Source: Pseudoalteromonas citrea
Lineage (GTDB): Bacteria > Pseudomonadota > Gammaproteobacteria > Enterobacterales > Alteromonadaceae
Reading direction: 5' to 3'
Length of the DNA stretch: 64,000 bases
Assembly (NCBI RefSeq): GCF_000238375.3
Contig: NZ_AHBZ03000022.1
Coordinates: 124,001 to 188,000, forward strand
The stretch's first letter is position 1; each line of letters opens with the position of its first letter. Made by a program: the position numbers and the translations under genes. Below the pieces are notes generated by a model. It did no database searches, was not told where the DNA came from, and was given only the letters and a program-made list of their open reading frames with translations. Positions 20,301-33,400 of the stretch are shown in pieces.

Positions 20301-21416
20301 TACCGCAAATTTCGGCCGAAAGTCGGCGCTATTAAGTATTGTTTCATCAAAACGGCCGCTATTGTCATACACTCTCAGTCGATACGATAAGCTCATGCCT
20401 AGCAGGTTACTAGGTAATCGCCACTTTCCTTCTAAATTATCATTCAATGATACTTTACTAAGTACTTGCTGGTCATCCGGCGCCATAACCAAGACTTCTG
20501 CATACTTGATGAAGCTGCTGTAGTTACTGTAACCCTTTAAATGCATCATCAACGTATTGCCCGATTGGGATAATGCGTGTTGAATACTGAGCTTTGGTAG
20601 TGCTTCAAGTGGGTCGTATTTCAATTGCAGCTGCATTTTTTTAAGCGCCACATCTGCACAGCGCTGTTGATCAGCATTATTGGCGCTATCACCAGACGCA
20701 AACGGTTGCCCATCCAGTGTAATCGCCATTGCAGGTTGTGGTAACAACGCGTTGTCACAGATTAGCTGTCGTTGTGGCCCAGCTTGTATCACTGTTTTGG
20801 TTGTGGTTTTTTCTTCAACATACACAGCGACTACTTCAACGCGGCGATTTCGCGCCATACCCGCTAAGGTGGCGTTACTGGCAATAGGTTCGCGATTAGA
20901 GCGCCCAACAGTGGTAGTCGCATCACTTTTTAGTCCTAATTGCTGGCGGAAGTAGCCAGCCACAATATCCGCTCGATGCTCTGACAGGCCCTGATTGGTT
21001 TTATAAATTTTCTTCGCATTCGGGCTGAGCCGTTGGCTGTCCGCATGGCCAATGAAGTGTAATTTTAATTGTTTTTTACCGCGAAGCTGGCCAATAATAA
21101 AGTCCATTTCTTGTTTTGTTGAACCGGTTAGAAAGTGCTTTCCTGACACAAAACGAATGGCAGAATCTTTCACATAATTGGCTTCTTTGGCGACTTGCTC
21201 TGTCTTTGTTTGCTCTACCTCTTTGTCACTGACCGGCGCTAGCGCGTGCAGCACAAAGTGTTTTTGTACTAATTGCTGTTCAGTATTGCTGCCGATGCCA
21301 GTACTTCGCACCATGTTATGCTCTAAGCTCGCGGCCGAAGCGACACCGCTCATGTTACAACTCAGTACTGCGATTACTGAAACAGATACAGGGTTTAAAG
21401 CACGCAACTTAATCAT
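17334..21416 (-). CDS. OmpA-domain outer-membrane beta-barrel partner of the giant protein
   Basis: A 1,360-residue protein with a signal peptide (cleavage near SGVASA). Residues about 86-200 are an OmpA-type peptidoglycan-binding domain (FIGHADSQRLSPNAKK, LSEHRADIVAGYF, ARNRRVEVV). A middle region (about 200-700) of beta domains contains FGDDSTTRDDAP near residue 559 and WGNFNTQISDTELSR. The last 600 or so residues alternate polar and aromatic strands like a large barrel and end in WFINLTGKF, with the C-terminal Phe typical of outer-membrane proteins. The ATG overlaps the giant gene's stop (ATGA) and its ribosome-binding sequence GGGGGGAAGG lies in the last codons of that gene, so translation is coupled. 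No TonB box or plug is seen. I infer an outer-membrane anchor or export partner; homologues are often annotated only by the OmpA domain. Confidence 0.72.
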   Translation of the reverse strand: MIKLRALNPVSVSVIAVLSCNMSGVASAASLEHNMVRSTGIGSNTEQQLVQKHFVLHALAPVSDKEVEQTKTEQVAKEANYVKDSAIRFVSGKHFLTGSTKQEMDFIIGQLRGKKQLKLHFIGHADSQRLSPNAKKIYKTNQGLSEHRADIVAGYFRQQLGLKSDATTTVGRSNREPIASNATLAGMARNRRVEVVAVYVEEKTTTKTVIQAGPQRQLICDNALLPQPAMAITLDGQPFASGDSANNADQQRCADVALKKMQLQLKYDPLEALPKLSIQHALSQSGNTLMMHLKGYSNYSSFIKYAEVLVMAPDDQQVLSKVSLNDNLEGKWRLPSNLLGMSLSYRLRVYDNSGRFDETILNSADFRPKFAVEPEKVTGYLLTSYGKSQLEKQNIKVAGGTLTLYGEQVPEQHHVFFLGRVVAITRERKFVHQQIVRSGFHRAEVAVLDDDGNGSLIHRDLALPKSDWFYVAMADLTIGQNSHNGPVDLLNKTQHKDGELFAEGRLAGYITGKWQDEYQVTARIDTREAPLNELFSNIHQKDPKSLFRRLEEQAHPSEFGDDSTTRDDAPSNGKLYLKIAKDDNQVLWGNFNTQISDTELSRVERGLYGLQAKYVSDDVTQFGEHAAGAELFVAEAETLPAYETHRATGGSLYYLQHQDIVIGSEQVAVEVRDKTSGLVLVRRALVAGQDYDIDALQGRILLTKPLSSFEFDDLLVRAASLDNNPTYLIANYEYSAGFSQLNNLTYGGRVSQWLNDKVQIGATARQQKLDEYDDNLFGLDAIYRHSEHSYVKVEAAETQGIASALSTFNGGFSFDNIQSAETPTKAQGVRVEAASTWHELGLNNDGKVNVYWQKLQQGFAGLGQVNADEAQTAGVLLSWQATADTQVKLKADENKVKARYHRQAAELDIAHELTEQWQVSAGIRMDKREQLHAVSSENAISVGQTDEGQRTDVALQLKYNPKTDWLAYGFVQGTLDKEATRQANDRVGFGGEVQVSDAITLKGETSQGKQGFAAVAGVDYAYSALGNVYLNYQLDPDGDDLFNSRQQRQWVTGARHRFSDSTSVYGEQQFQKDDRQTGITHAYGVDHSINERWQVQVGFENGDIDLFEQGQLARDSVTLGLGYLHQGLRWSGALEYRQDSTDDEQRTNWLMRHNFTAKLSPDWRAQLRFDTAISESNVETENSGLNSDFTEFQLGFAYRPVEVSPWSAMASVTYLEDLAPAQQLNGIGLDNTPQQRSTVWSVDVNYRLTSRWRVGAKFAQRTGEVRLGRDAGPWFDSTAQLHVLRADYHLAHNWDATIEWRNLAVDRAQDERSGALAAIHRHVGEHMKVGIGYNFTEFSDDLTDFDYDSKGWFINLTGKF

Positions 21417-24400
21417 AACCTTCCCCCCATTTTTGCGCTCTGGTGCTGCGAAAATACCGATTCAACTATTTCTTCTTCCACAGTCAAGGTGTGATCCTTA
21501 TTGCTGTCTTGCCATTGCTCAACAAGCCATTCTTTTAGCTGCGTGACGCGCTGTTGTGCTACTTCATAACCTTCATTATTGGCATCACGGTATGCCAGTC
21601 TTATCACCACATCTGTTGATGCAACGGCATCCAGTAGTTCATTTAACTGCGCCCGATAGTTTGCTTTAATCTGTCCATTTTCAAATGCTTCATCACTTAA
21701 TTGAATACGTGCCACACGATGAATGCTGGCAGCAAAATTAGCTTCCACATTTTTACCTCGCGTAAGACGCACCACTCGAGGGTTTTCTGTCGTCACCCGA
21801 TACCCAGACGGTAAGCTGCGTGTATCAACCTTAATGATAAAATTGCTGCCTCGACTTTGATGTGGCACATCGGCACACGCAAGGTGATAACGACCATATT
21901 GATCTGTGGTGATCCAAAGCCCTTGTGCAGTGGCTAATTTAACTGCTGGTAAGCCGGGTTCTTGGGGATCATGAATGCCATTGCGGTTCATATCGTCAAA
22001 TACTTGTCCGGTCAAATCACTACAATCCATGATTGAGTCAGGGATCACACGCACTGTTGCACTGGCGATATTTGAAATGCGCTTGGTATTTAGACCATTA
22101 AATTGACCGCCACTAAACTCAGCCCATGCTTGGTTGACAAACTTGCCTTCACTCACGCCTGCACCAACCACAACCAGTAAATCAATCAGCACACTTTGCT
22201 GGGGTAACAAAGTACGTGCATTCCAACGTAACTGACGACCGATTTGTTGTGGTTCAAATACCTGCCCATCAATACGGGCACTCCCTGCTACGTATTTAAA
22301 CCCAGCTGGTAATTGATCAATAAAATCAACAGGATTGATACTTATTTCAGCACGGTTATGTATAGCTATTTGATACGGGATAAGCTCACCTATCACCACA
22401 TCTTGTTTCAGTGCTTTTTTACTGACTTGCACCATACTTTCATCATAGGGATCTAATGGAATATGGTTATTTACCACATTACCTGATGGCAGTTTTGGCT
22501 GAATGAAAAAGCGGGTGTAGTACTGGGTTGAATCCATTGCGGCATAAATACCTTGTGAATCGCTAGGGCATGCCAAAGGATCATGTTTTACCGCCGCTAA
22601 TGTCGGCGCCGTATTTACTCTATGTACCGTCACAGGTAATTCATGGGCACCGACTTTCAGCTGCGCATCACATACCGGTAACTGTTTTGACAGGCCGCTA
22701 TAATAACCACTCGGTGAAGTTACCTCTAAGCGGTATTCTCCAGCTGGCGCTTGTGCAAATAATAAGAATTGATAAAAACCATCATCTCCAGTGGTTTGCT
22801 CAACATTCGGCTGCCCACCCACCAGGTGTAAATCAGGATCAAACCCAACTGGGCCTGTGATCTCAATTTTGGCACCTTGTATTGGCTCTCGTGAATTGAC
22901 ATCGTAAATCACCCCTGATGGGTCAACTGGCAGTGATTGCTCTGGCACATGCTCTCCGGCGCTGAGCACAATATTTAAAATCGTGCCTTTGTCTGTATTG
23001 GTGTCTGGATCTCCAGATACCGGAATACCGTAAATCACACCGCCTTGTGGATGACGAAAACGTACTTCGTATACGCCAACCGGTAAACCTTCAAATTGGT
23101 ATTTGCCATTTTGATCTGACTCAACCACAGCCAAAGGTTCAGAGTCTAGCTCATTGGCCTCACCATTTAATTGATCTGGTAATAACTCAACTAACCAACC
23201 AGCTTGACCATTACCGTCATCATCAGAACGGTTGTGGTTATTATCTTGCCACACGGCACCACTGATCGCAGCAGGATCCATTAACTGCTCGCCAAAATTA
23301 TACGATGTAGCATCGGTAATATGACGCTCAATGATGATTTCACTGATTTGGTCGTCACCAATTCTAGGCGCAACCACCCCCCCAATACTGCCAGCGGCTT
23401 CTTTACCATCTTGGGTATTGTCAGGTTGCGTTTCTGTCAACTCAAAGCCATTTTGATCTGACAAGGGTAAATTACGGATCTGATAACGACCATAACGATC
23501 TGTGGTTGTGGTACGTGACACACTCTGATTGTTTAAATCAATACCGGAAATATGAATCGCTACATCGCTTAAACCAATTTCTGAACGCTGTTGCTCGCCA
23601 TCATCATTCAAATCAACATAAACCGTGCCGCCAATATGACTGCCACGCTCAGCAAAGTTATACCCAATGCCATGCTCTCCCAGCCCCAGAGTTATATTTA
23701 AAAAACCATCATTTTGCACATCGCCGCCAAGAGAACCCAATTGCTCTTTCCCATCCAGCCAAGCTGTTGGATGTGTTTGAATTACCTGATAAACACCTGG
23801 GCGTAAATAATCAAACAGGAACACCCCTTGATCATCACTGGTCGTGACTATTTCTACCGCTTCATTATCCGTTGTTACTCCTGACAGTGTCAGGGTAACA
23901 CCACTAATCCCGATAGTTTCAGTGTCATCAAGCAGGCCATTTTCATCACTGTCTACCCAAACGGTGCCGCCAATTGACGCCTTAGGTAATTCAGCAAAAT
24001 CGAAATACGCATAGTTTTTTGTGCCTAACAACTGAGGTGTGGTGATAATATCTTGGCCTTTAGAGTTGGCGACCAATTGTGCCATCGCCATTTCTTGGCC
24101 ATCCACGTACTGCTCAGGTTGCTGCTGTTCAATCACATACCCTTGTGCTGAGCTCGGGGCTAAATCAGTAAATTGGTACTCACCTAATTCATTAGTTAGC
24201 GTGTCATGCTTAACCGCTTCGCCACGATAATCATTCCCTGATAGCGTGATCAATACCTCACTAATGGCAAGCGCTTGATATTCATTTTTACTTAATAGTG
24301 CAGGTAGTTTGGCATCATCATCCATATCAACGAATACCCTACCTTGCAGTTCAATAGCGTAGCGTTCCGTAAAGTGATTATTAACTAAGTCACTTCCTGG

Positions 24401-27400
24401 CCAAACTTGGTTAAGCGAAATTACGTCCGTTTGATCACTGTCGGCAATACGCTGACCGCCTAAAGCATCAAAGTTATCAGCGTAATTATTGGGCTGAACT
24501 TGACTCAGTTGGTAGCCTTGTTCATTACTTGGTGGTAACTCAGTGAATTGATAAAAGCCGCTTGCATTGGTTTGCACTGATAATTCAATGGCTTCGCTAT
24601 TGATACTGATACCACGTAACGTTATAGCGACGTTCGAAATACTGCGCTCCTCTGAGCTAAATAACAAATTATCGTCAGTATCGACAAACACTGAGCCACT
24701 AACTTTTGACAACGCTAATTCAGCAAACACCAAGCTATCAACATCTTGCGAGGAGTCGAGTACAATATTAAACACATCATTTTCACCAGTTTGAATTTGC
24801 CCTGCGAGAGACTCTCGACCATCATACCAGCCAGTAGGCTGTAGCTGCTGAATTTGATAGCCTCGCGTATCACTTGCAGGTAAGCGCTCAAACTTAAACT
24901 CGCCATTTTCATCGCTGGTCAAGTTGCGGCTCACACTCTGCCCATAACGTGATGTACCCGTCAGCTTAATCTCAACATTAGCAATGCCAAGTTCACTGCC
25001 TTGTTGTAAACCATCATGATTAACATCACTTATCACCACACCGCTGATACTTGAGTTAGCTTGCTCTAATTCAGTAAATAAGTAGCCGCTTTGCTGAGCA
25101 CTTTGTGCAACAATAATATTGCTAATTTGATCATTCTCAACAGTTATTGCGCCTTGTTTATAATCAAGGCCATCCAAATAGTCCGTGGGCTGAGATTGGA
25201 GCAAACGATACCCTGTTGGGTTCGAAGCATATAACTGCTCAAACTTAAACTCACCATTACTGTTGGTTACGGCCGTTGCTTGTACTGCACGGTCAAACAC
25301 ATCAGCGCCTTGCAGAGTCACTGTTACATTCTCTAAACCACTGTCTGAAGTGTCAAATTGGCCATTTTGTTGTTGGTCAACAAATACGCGCCCAGTTATT
25401 ACCGCATCATTTACGGGTGCTAACTCCGTAAACTCTGCCGTTAATATATTACTGCCCGTTACACGCAACTGAGTAATAATATCGGTCTTGTCACTGTTGC
25501 TTACTAAGCTGTCTTTTACATAGTCTTTACCATCAAAGTGATATGCAGGTTGTACTTGGGTAAGTGTATAACCCTGGGCATCAGACGCATAAAGTTGTGC
25601 AAATGACGTTCTACCTTGACTATCTGTCAGCGCACTGAGATTTACATTTTCACCCAGTATATTCTTACCCGATAAAGATACTTCTGTATTCGCCAAAACT
25701 GAATCTATCGTATCCAACTGACCATTTTGATTTTGATCTGCAAACACAATGACATTGATAGAGCTATCGTTAGCAGGTAATTGCTCGGTTAAATCAACAC
25801 GCGTCGTACTTGAGGTGGCAACACTGACTGTAACGACATCGTCAGGGTTGGTTTGTTTGGTATTATTAAGGTAGTCTGCGCCATCAACATATATCTCTGA
25901 CTGCGTATGAGTAAGGCGATACCCCGCACTATTCGCAGCATATAGCTGTGTAAACTCAAACTGACCCTGACTGTCTGATGTCGTGCTATGTGCAACTTCA
26001 TTATCAAATAAGTCTTTACCTGCCAATTTAATTACATTACCAGCTAGCGCTTTATCACTGCTATTAAGTTGACCGTCTTGCGCTACGTCGACAAAAATAG
26101 TGCCTGTAATTTTGGCATCATTAGCGGGTAATTGCTCAGTAAAATCTAACCGTATATGCGCTGAAGTCGCCAATGCCATATTATCAACGACATCACTTTT
26201 TTGGCTATTAATAATCGCTTTAGCAGCTAAGTAATCAATACCATCATTGTATAAAGAGGGGTGAACCTGCCTTACTGTATATCCTTGGCTATTCGAGGCA
26301 AATAAGTTATCAAATACGTAATTACCCTGCTGATCGGTAGTGGTTTTTAAATTCACCTCACGACCTAGAATATCTTGGCCTGAAAGGAGCAGTTCAACGC
26401 CAGAAATATGTCTATCTTGAGACTGCTCAGTCCCATCTTGCGCGACATCAACATAAACTCGGCCACTGATCTTTGCCTCATTCTTAGGGTGCTTTTCAGT
26501 AAATAAAACCGCGCCTTTCGCTAACGCCACCTGATGTAATTTAATTCCATCTTGCTCTTTAACCACAGAGCCTGACAAGTAATCTAGCCCATCTAAATAC
26601 ACATCGACCTTTCCTTGCGACAGCCAATAACCGTCAGGCGAGGGCTGGCGTAGTCCTGTAAATACAAACTCACCATTAGTATTTGACGTTGTACTTACTT
26701 TAACATCAAAGCCAAATTCATCTTTTCCTGATAACTCGAACGAAATATTTGCCAAGCCTTTATCGTCGTTACCAAATACTCGATCTTGATTAACATCTAA
26801 AATCACTCGACCTTCAAGCTGCAAACTCCCAGCATTTGCTTGCTCGGTAAAGATCATTTTACTTGGTTTACCAATCTTGATGATCTTAACGACGTTTTTA
26901 CCCGCATAGGTATTCTTTATGCCATCAAGGTAATCTTGGCCATCTTCATAACTGGGTGTATCGCCACGCGTCACCACATATCCATCTACATTCGGTTGGC
27001 GCAGTGCATCAAATTTGAATGCACCATTACTATCAGTAATGGTACTCAATGACACTGCATTACCAAATTCATCTTTACCGATTAACGTTATTGCGAGATT
27101 GGGGATCGCAAGATCTTTAAACTCTTTAACACCATTTTGATTGCCATCGACAAACACAGCGCCTTCAAGACGGGCTTCGCCAGCATTAGGTAGCTCGGTA
27201 AAGATCACCTTGCTTGGTTTACCCACGGTGCTGATCTTCACCGCGTTCTTACCCGCATGGGTATTCTTTACGCCATCAAGATAATCTTGACCATCTTTAT
27301 AACTGGGTGTATCGCCACGCGTCACCACATACCCGTCTGCATCGGGTTGGCGCAGTGCATCAAATTTGAATGCACCATTACTGTCAGTATTGGTATTCAA

Positions 27401-30400
27401 TGAGACGCTATTGCCAAATTCATCTTTACCGGTCAACGTTATTGCGAGATTAGGGATCGCAAGATCTTTAGGCTCTTTAACACCATTTTGATTGCCATCG
27501 ACAAACACAGAACCTTCAATACGGGCTTCGCCAGCATTAGGTAGCTCGGTAAAGATCACCTTGCTTGGTTTACCCACTGTGGCTACCTTGACTGCGTTTT
27601 TCCCCGCATAGGTGTTCTTTATACCATCAAGATAATCTTGGCCGTCTTCATAGCTTGGTGTATCACCGCGCGTCACCACATACCCATTTGCATCGGGTTG
27701 GCGCAGTGCGTCAAATTTGAATGCACCATTAATGTCGGTATTGATGCTTAATGATACGCCATTGCCAAATTCATCTTTACCTGTTAGCGAGACTACAAGG
27801 TTGGAGATCGCCAGATCTTGACTTTCTTTGATGCCATTTTGATTGCCATCAACAAATATTGCCCCTTCAACACGGGCTTCGCCCACATCTGCCAATTCAG
27901 TAAAGATCACCTTGCTTGGTTTGCCCACGGTGCTGATCTTCACCGCATTTTTACCCGCATGGGTATTCTTTATGCCATCAAGATAATCTTGGCCGTCTTC
28001 ATAGCTTGGTGTATCGCCGCGCGTCACCACATACCCATTTGCATCGGGTTGGCGCAGTGCGTCAAATTTGAATGCACCATTATTGTCGGTATTGGTGCTT
28101 AATGATACGCCATTGCCAAATTCATCTTTACCTGTTAGCGAGACTACAAGATTGGTGATCGCCAGATCTTGACTTTCTTTGATGCCATTTTGATTGCCAT
28201 CAACAAATATTGCCCCTTCAACACGGGCTTCACCCACATCTGCCAGTTCCGTAAAGATCACCTTGCTTGGTTTACCCACCGTGCTGATCTTCACCGCGTT
28301 TTTACCCGCATAAATATTCTTTATGCCATCAAGATAATCTTGGCCATCTTCATAGCTTGGTGTATCACCACGCGTTACCACATACCCGTCTGCATCGGGT
28401 TGGCGCAGAGCGTCAAATTTGAATGCACCATTACTGTCGGTATTGGTGCTTAATGATACGCCATTGCCAAATTCATCTTTACCTGTTAGCGAGACTACAA
28501 GGTTGGAGATCGCCAGATCTTGACTTTCTTTGATGCCATTTTGATTGCCATCAACAAATATAGCCCCTTCAACACGGGCTTCGCCCACATCTGCCAATTC
28601 AGTAAAGATCACCTTGCTTGGTTTGCCCATTGTGGTGATCTTCACCGCATTTTTACCCGCATAGATATTCTTTATACTATCAAGGTAATCTTGGCCGTCT
28701 TCATAGCTTGGTGTATCGCCGCGCGTCACCACATACCCATCTGCATCGGGTTGGCGCAGTGCATCAAATTTAAATGCACCGTTACTGTCTGTGTTAGTGG
28801 ACAGCGACACACTGTTACCGAACTTATCGTTACCCGTCAGCGTAACAGCGAGGTTTGTGATCGCCAGATCTTGACTTTCTTTGATACCATTTTGATTGCC
28901 ATCGACAAACACAGCGCCTTCAATACGGGCTTCGCCAGCATTAGGTAGCTCGGTAAAGATCACCTTGCTTGGTTTACCCACGGTGGCTACCTTGACTACA
29001 TTTTTCCCTGCGAACGTATTCTTCACACTATCAAGATAATCTTGGCCATCTTTATAACTGGGCGTATCACCACGCGTCACCACATACCCGCCTGCACTCG
29101 GTTGACGCAGTGCATCAAATTTAAATGCACCACTACTGTCGGTATTGGTGCTTAATGATACTGCATTACCAAATTCATCTTGACCGGTCAGTGTGACTGT
29201 AAGATTGGTGATCGCCAGATCTTGACTTTCCTTGATGCCATTTTGATTGCCATCAACAAATATTGTCCCTTCAACACGAGCTTCACCCACACTAGCCAAT
29301 TCAGTAAAGATCACCTTGCTTGGTTTACCCACTGTGCTGATCTTCACAGCGTTTTTACCCGCATAGGTGTTCTTTATACCATCAAGGTAATCTTGGCCGT
29401 CTTCATAGCTTGGTGTATCACCGCGCGTCACCACATACCCGTCTGCATCGGGTTGGCGCAGTGCGTCAAATTTGAATGCACCATTACTGTCGGTGTTAGT
29501 GGTCAGTGACACGCTGTTACCGAATTTATCGTTACCCGTTAGCGTGACTGCTAAGTTCGGGATCGCCAGATCTTGACTTTCCTTGATGCCATTTTGATTG
29601 CCATCAACAAATATTGCCCCTTCAACACGGGCTTCGCCCACATCTGCCAATTCCGTAAAGATCACCTTGCTTGGTTTGCCCACTGTGGTGATCTTCACCG
29701 CATTTTTACCCGCATGGGTATTCTTTATGCCATCAAGATAATCTTGGCCGTCTTCATAGCTTGGTGTATCTCCGCGCGTCACCACATACCCATCTGCATC
29801 GGGTTGGCGCAGAGCGTCAAATTTGAATGCACCATTAATGTCGGTATTGGTGCTTAATGATACGCCATTGCCAAATTCATCTTTACCTGTTAGCGAGACT
29901 ACAAGGTTGGAGACCGCCAGATCTTGACTTTCTTTGATGCCATTTTGATTGCCATCAACAAATATTGCCCCTTCAACACGGGCTTCGCCCACATCTGCCA
30001 GTTCAGTAAAGATCACCTTGCTTGGTTTACCCACTGTGGTGATCTTCACCGCATTTTTACCCGCATAGGTATTCTTTATGCCATCAAGGTAATCTTGGCC
30101 ATCTTTATAACTGGGCGTATCACCGCGCGTCACCACATACCCGCCTGCATCGGGTTGGCGCAGTGCATCAAATTTAAATGCACCATTACTGTCAGTGTTA
30201 GTGGTCAATGACACGCTGTTACCGAACTTATCTTTACCCGTTAGTGTTATTGCGAGATTAGGGATCGCAAGATCTTTAAGCTCTTTAAGACCATTTTGAT
30301 TGCCATCGACAAACACAGCGCCTTCAATACGGGCTTCGCCAGCATTAGGCAACTCGGTAAATATCACCTTGCTTGGTTTGCCCACGGTGGCTACCTTGAC

Positions 30401-33400
30401 TACATTTTTCCCTGCGAACGTATTTTTCACACTATCAAGGTAATCTTGGCCATCTTTATAACTGGGCGTATCACCACGCGTCACCACATACCCGCCTGCA
30501 TTCGGTTGGCGCAATGCATCAAATTTAAATGCACCATTACTGTCAGTGTTAGTGGTCAATGACACGCTGTTACCGAACTTATCGTTACCCGTTAGCGTAA
30601 CAGCGAGGTTTGTGATCGCCAGATCTTGACTTTCTTTGATGCCATTTTGATTGCCATCAACAAATATTGTCCCTTCAACACGAGCTTCACCCACACCGGC
30701 TAATTCAGTAAAGATCACCTTGCTTGGTTTACCCACCGTGCTGAGCTTCACAGCGTTCTTACCTGCATAGGTGTTCTTTACACCATCAAGGTAATCTTGG
30801 CCATCGTCATAACTTGGCGTGTCTGCGCGAGTAACAATATAGCCATTCGCATCGGGTTGATGCAGTGCGTCAAATTTAAATGCACCATTACTGTCTGTGT
30901 TAGTGGTCAGTGACACGCTGTTACCGAACTTATCGTTACCCGTTAGCGTAACAGCGAGGTTTGTGATCGCCAGATCTTGACTTTCTTTGATACCATTTTG
31001 ATTGCCATCAACAAATACCAGGCCTTCAACTTGAGCGTCGCCAGTATTGGGCAGCTCGGTAAAGATCACCTTGCTTGGTTTACCCACCGTGCTGATCTTC
31101 ACCGCGTTTTTACCTGCGTATGTATTCTTTACGCCATCAAGGTAATCTTGGCCATCGTCATAGCTTGGCGTGTCTGCGCGAGTAACAATATAGCCATTCG
31201 TATCAGGTTGGGTCAGTGCATCAAATTTGAATGCACCATTGCTGTCTGTGTTGGTGGTCAGTGACACCCTGTTACCGAATTTATCGTTACCCGTTAGCGT
31301 GACTGCTAAGTTCGGGATCACCAGATCTTGACTTTCCTTGATGCCATTTTGATTGCCATCAACAAACACAGAGCCTTCAACCTGGGTGTCGCCAGTACTG
31401 GGCAACTCGGTAAAGAGCACCTTGCTTGGTTTACCCACCGTGCTGATCTTCACGGCGTTCTTACCTGCGTATGTATTCTTTACGCCATCAAGGTAATCTT
31501 GGCCATCGTCATAGCTTGGCGTGTCTGCGCGAGTAACAATATAGCCATTCGTATCCGGTTGGGTCAGTGCATCAAATTTGAATGCACCATTACTGTCTGT
31601 GTTAGTGGTCAGTGACACACTGTTACCGAATTTATCGTTACCCGTTAGCGTGACTGCTAAGTTCGGGATCGCCAGATCTTGACTTTCCTTGATGCCATTT
31701 TGATTGCCATCAACAAACACAGAGCCTTCAATACGGGCTTCGCCAGCATTAGGTAGTTCGGTAAAGATCACCTTGCTTGGTTTACCCACTGTGCTGATCT
31801 TGATTGCATTCTTACCTGCATAGGTATTCTTTACGCCATCAAGGTAATCTTGGCCATCGTCATAGCTTAGCGTGTCTGCGCGAGTAACAATATAGCCATT
31901 CGTATCCGGTTGGGTCAGTGCATCAAATTTGAATGCACCATTACTGTCTGTGTTAGTGGTCAGTGACACACTGTTACCGAATTTATCGTTACCCGTTAGC
32001 GTGACTGTTAAGTTCGGGATCGCCAGATCTTGACTTTCCTTGATGCCATTTTGATTGCCATCAACAAATATCAGGCCTTCAACCTGAGCGTCGCCAGTAT
32101 TGGGCAGCTCGGTAAAGATCACCTTGCTTGGTTTACCCACCGTGCTGATCTTGATTGCATTTTTACCTGCGTATGTATTCTTTACGCCATCAAGGTAATC
32201 TTGGCCATCGTCATAGCTTGGCGTGTCTGCGCGAGTAACAAGATAGCCATTCGCATCGGGTTGGTGCAGTGCATCAAATTTGAATGCACCATTGCTGTCT
32301 GTGTTGGTGGTCAGTGACACACTTTTACCGAATTTATCGTTACCCGTCAGCGTAACAACGTGGCTTGTGATTGCCAGATCTTGACTTTCCTTGATGCCAT
32401 TTTGATTGCCATCAACAAATACTAACCCTTCAATACTTGCATCACCTGCAAGCGACGTTTCAGCGAACAAATTCCCAGACGATGATTGATTTGCAGTGAG
32501 TATGATGTTGCTGATCACATCAGTTTTGTTGCTTCCAGATATAACGTTATTATTGCGACTATCAAACCCATCTTGGTAACCCGTCAATTGGTTCTGATTG
32601 CTCTGTTTTAATTGATAAGTACCCGCTGACAAATCTTCAAACACAAACTCACCGCTGGTTCCGGTATTTTTTAACAGCGGGCCAATGCTTTTACCTGTAC
32701 TATCGGTACCTCTCAATTCGATAGTGATACCTGAAATACCTGAGTCTGCCGCAGCTTGCAGTACGCCATCATTATTTGTATCGAAAAAGACCTGCCCAGA
32801 AATATTGCCTTTACTCAATGGAATTGACAGATCATCTTGGTTATTAGCCGAATTAACATCAAACCCTTTAGTTTCTATCCAGGCATCATTATATAAATTG
32901 TTACCAGCTGGCACTGACTTGAGCCGAACGGGAATGGTTGCTGTTAACGTTTGTCCTTTTGCGATTGTATCGACTGTACATCTCACTCGGGTTTTTGCTA
33001 TTGATTCACCCGATTTAATCGCTTGGTCAGTAACACAGCGCCCACCAGCAATTGAGGGGGTGCCAGCCAATTCAAGATCATGACTTAAATAATCATAAAT
33101 GATATTGTCTGCCGCATCACCGGGTCCCGCGTTGCCCACATCTAAGTAATAATTAAAAACACTACCCACAGCGACTTTACTGAGAGAAGCCCGTTTAATT
33201 AACGATAAATCGACTGCAACTCGAATAGAAGTTTGCTCAGCCTCACTATTATTTGCAGTGATTGGGTCATTTTCATTAGAGAAAATACGCGCTGTGGTCG
33301 CACTCACTTCACCGGTTGTTTTTGGCCGCGATAACACTTTAAAATACAGATATCGCGTATAAATATTATCCTCAGAGCCATATCTATTTTCGCGTAATTC

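Noticed and set aside
17334-21416. TonB-dependent receptor
   Set aside because: The barrel is suggestive, but there is no TonB box or plug domain; the N-terminus is an OmpA-type domain instead.
26840-32317. Series of similar plus-strand ORFs of about 95 codons every 351 bp
   Set aside because: They are the antisense frame of the tandem array in the giant gene. Their regular spacing and similarity follow from the repeats, and none has its own ribosome-binding site.
26822-32437. CRISPR or other non-coding repeat array
   Set aside because: Units are 351 bp, contiguous, in frame and encode protein domains. There are no spacers.
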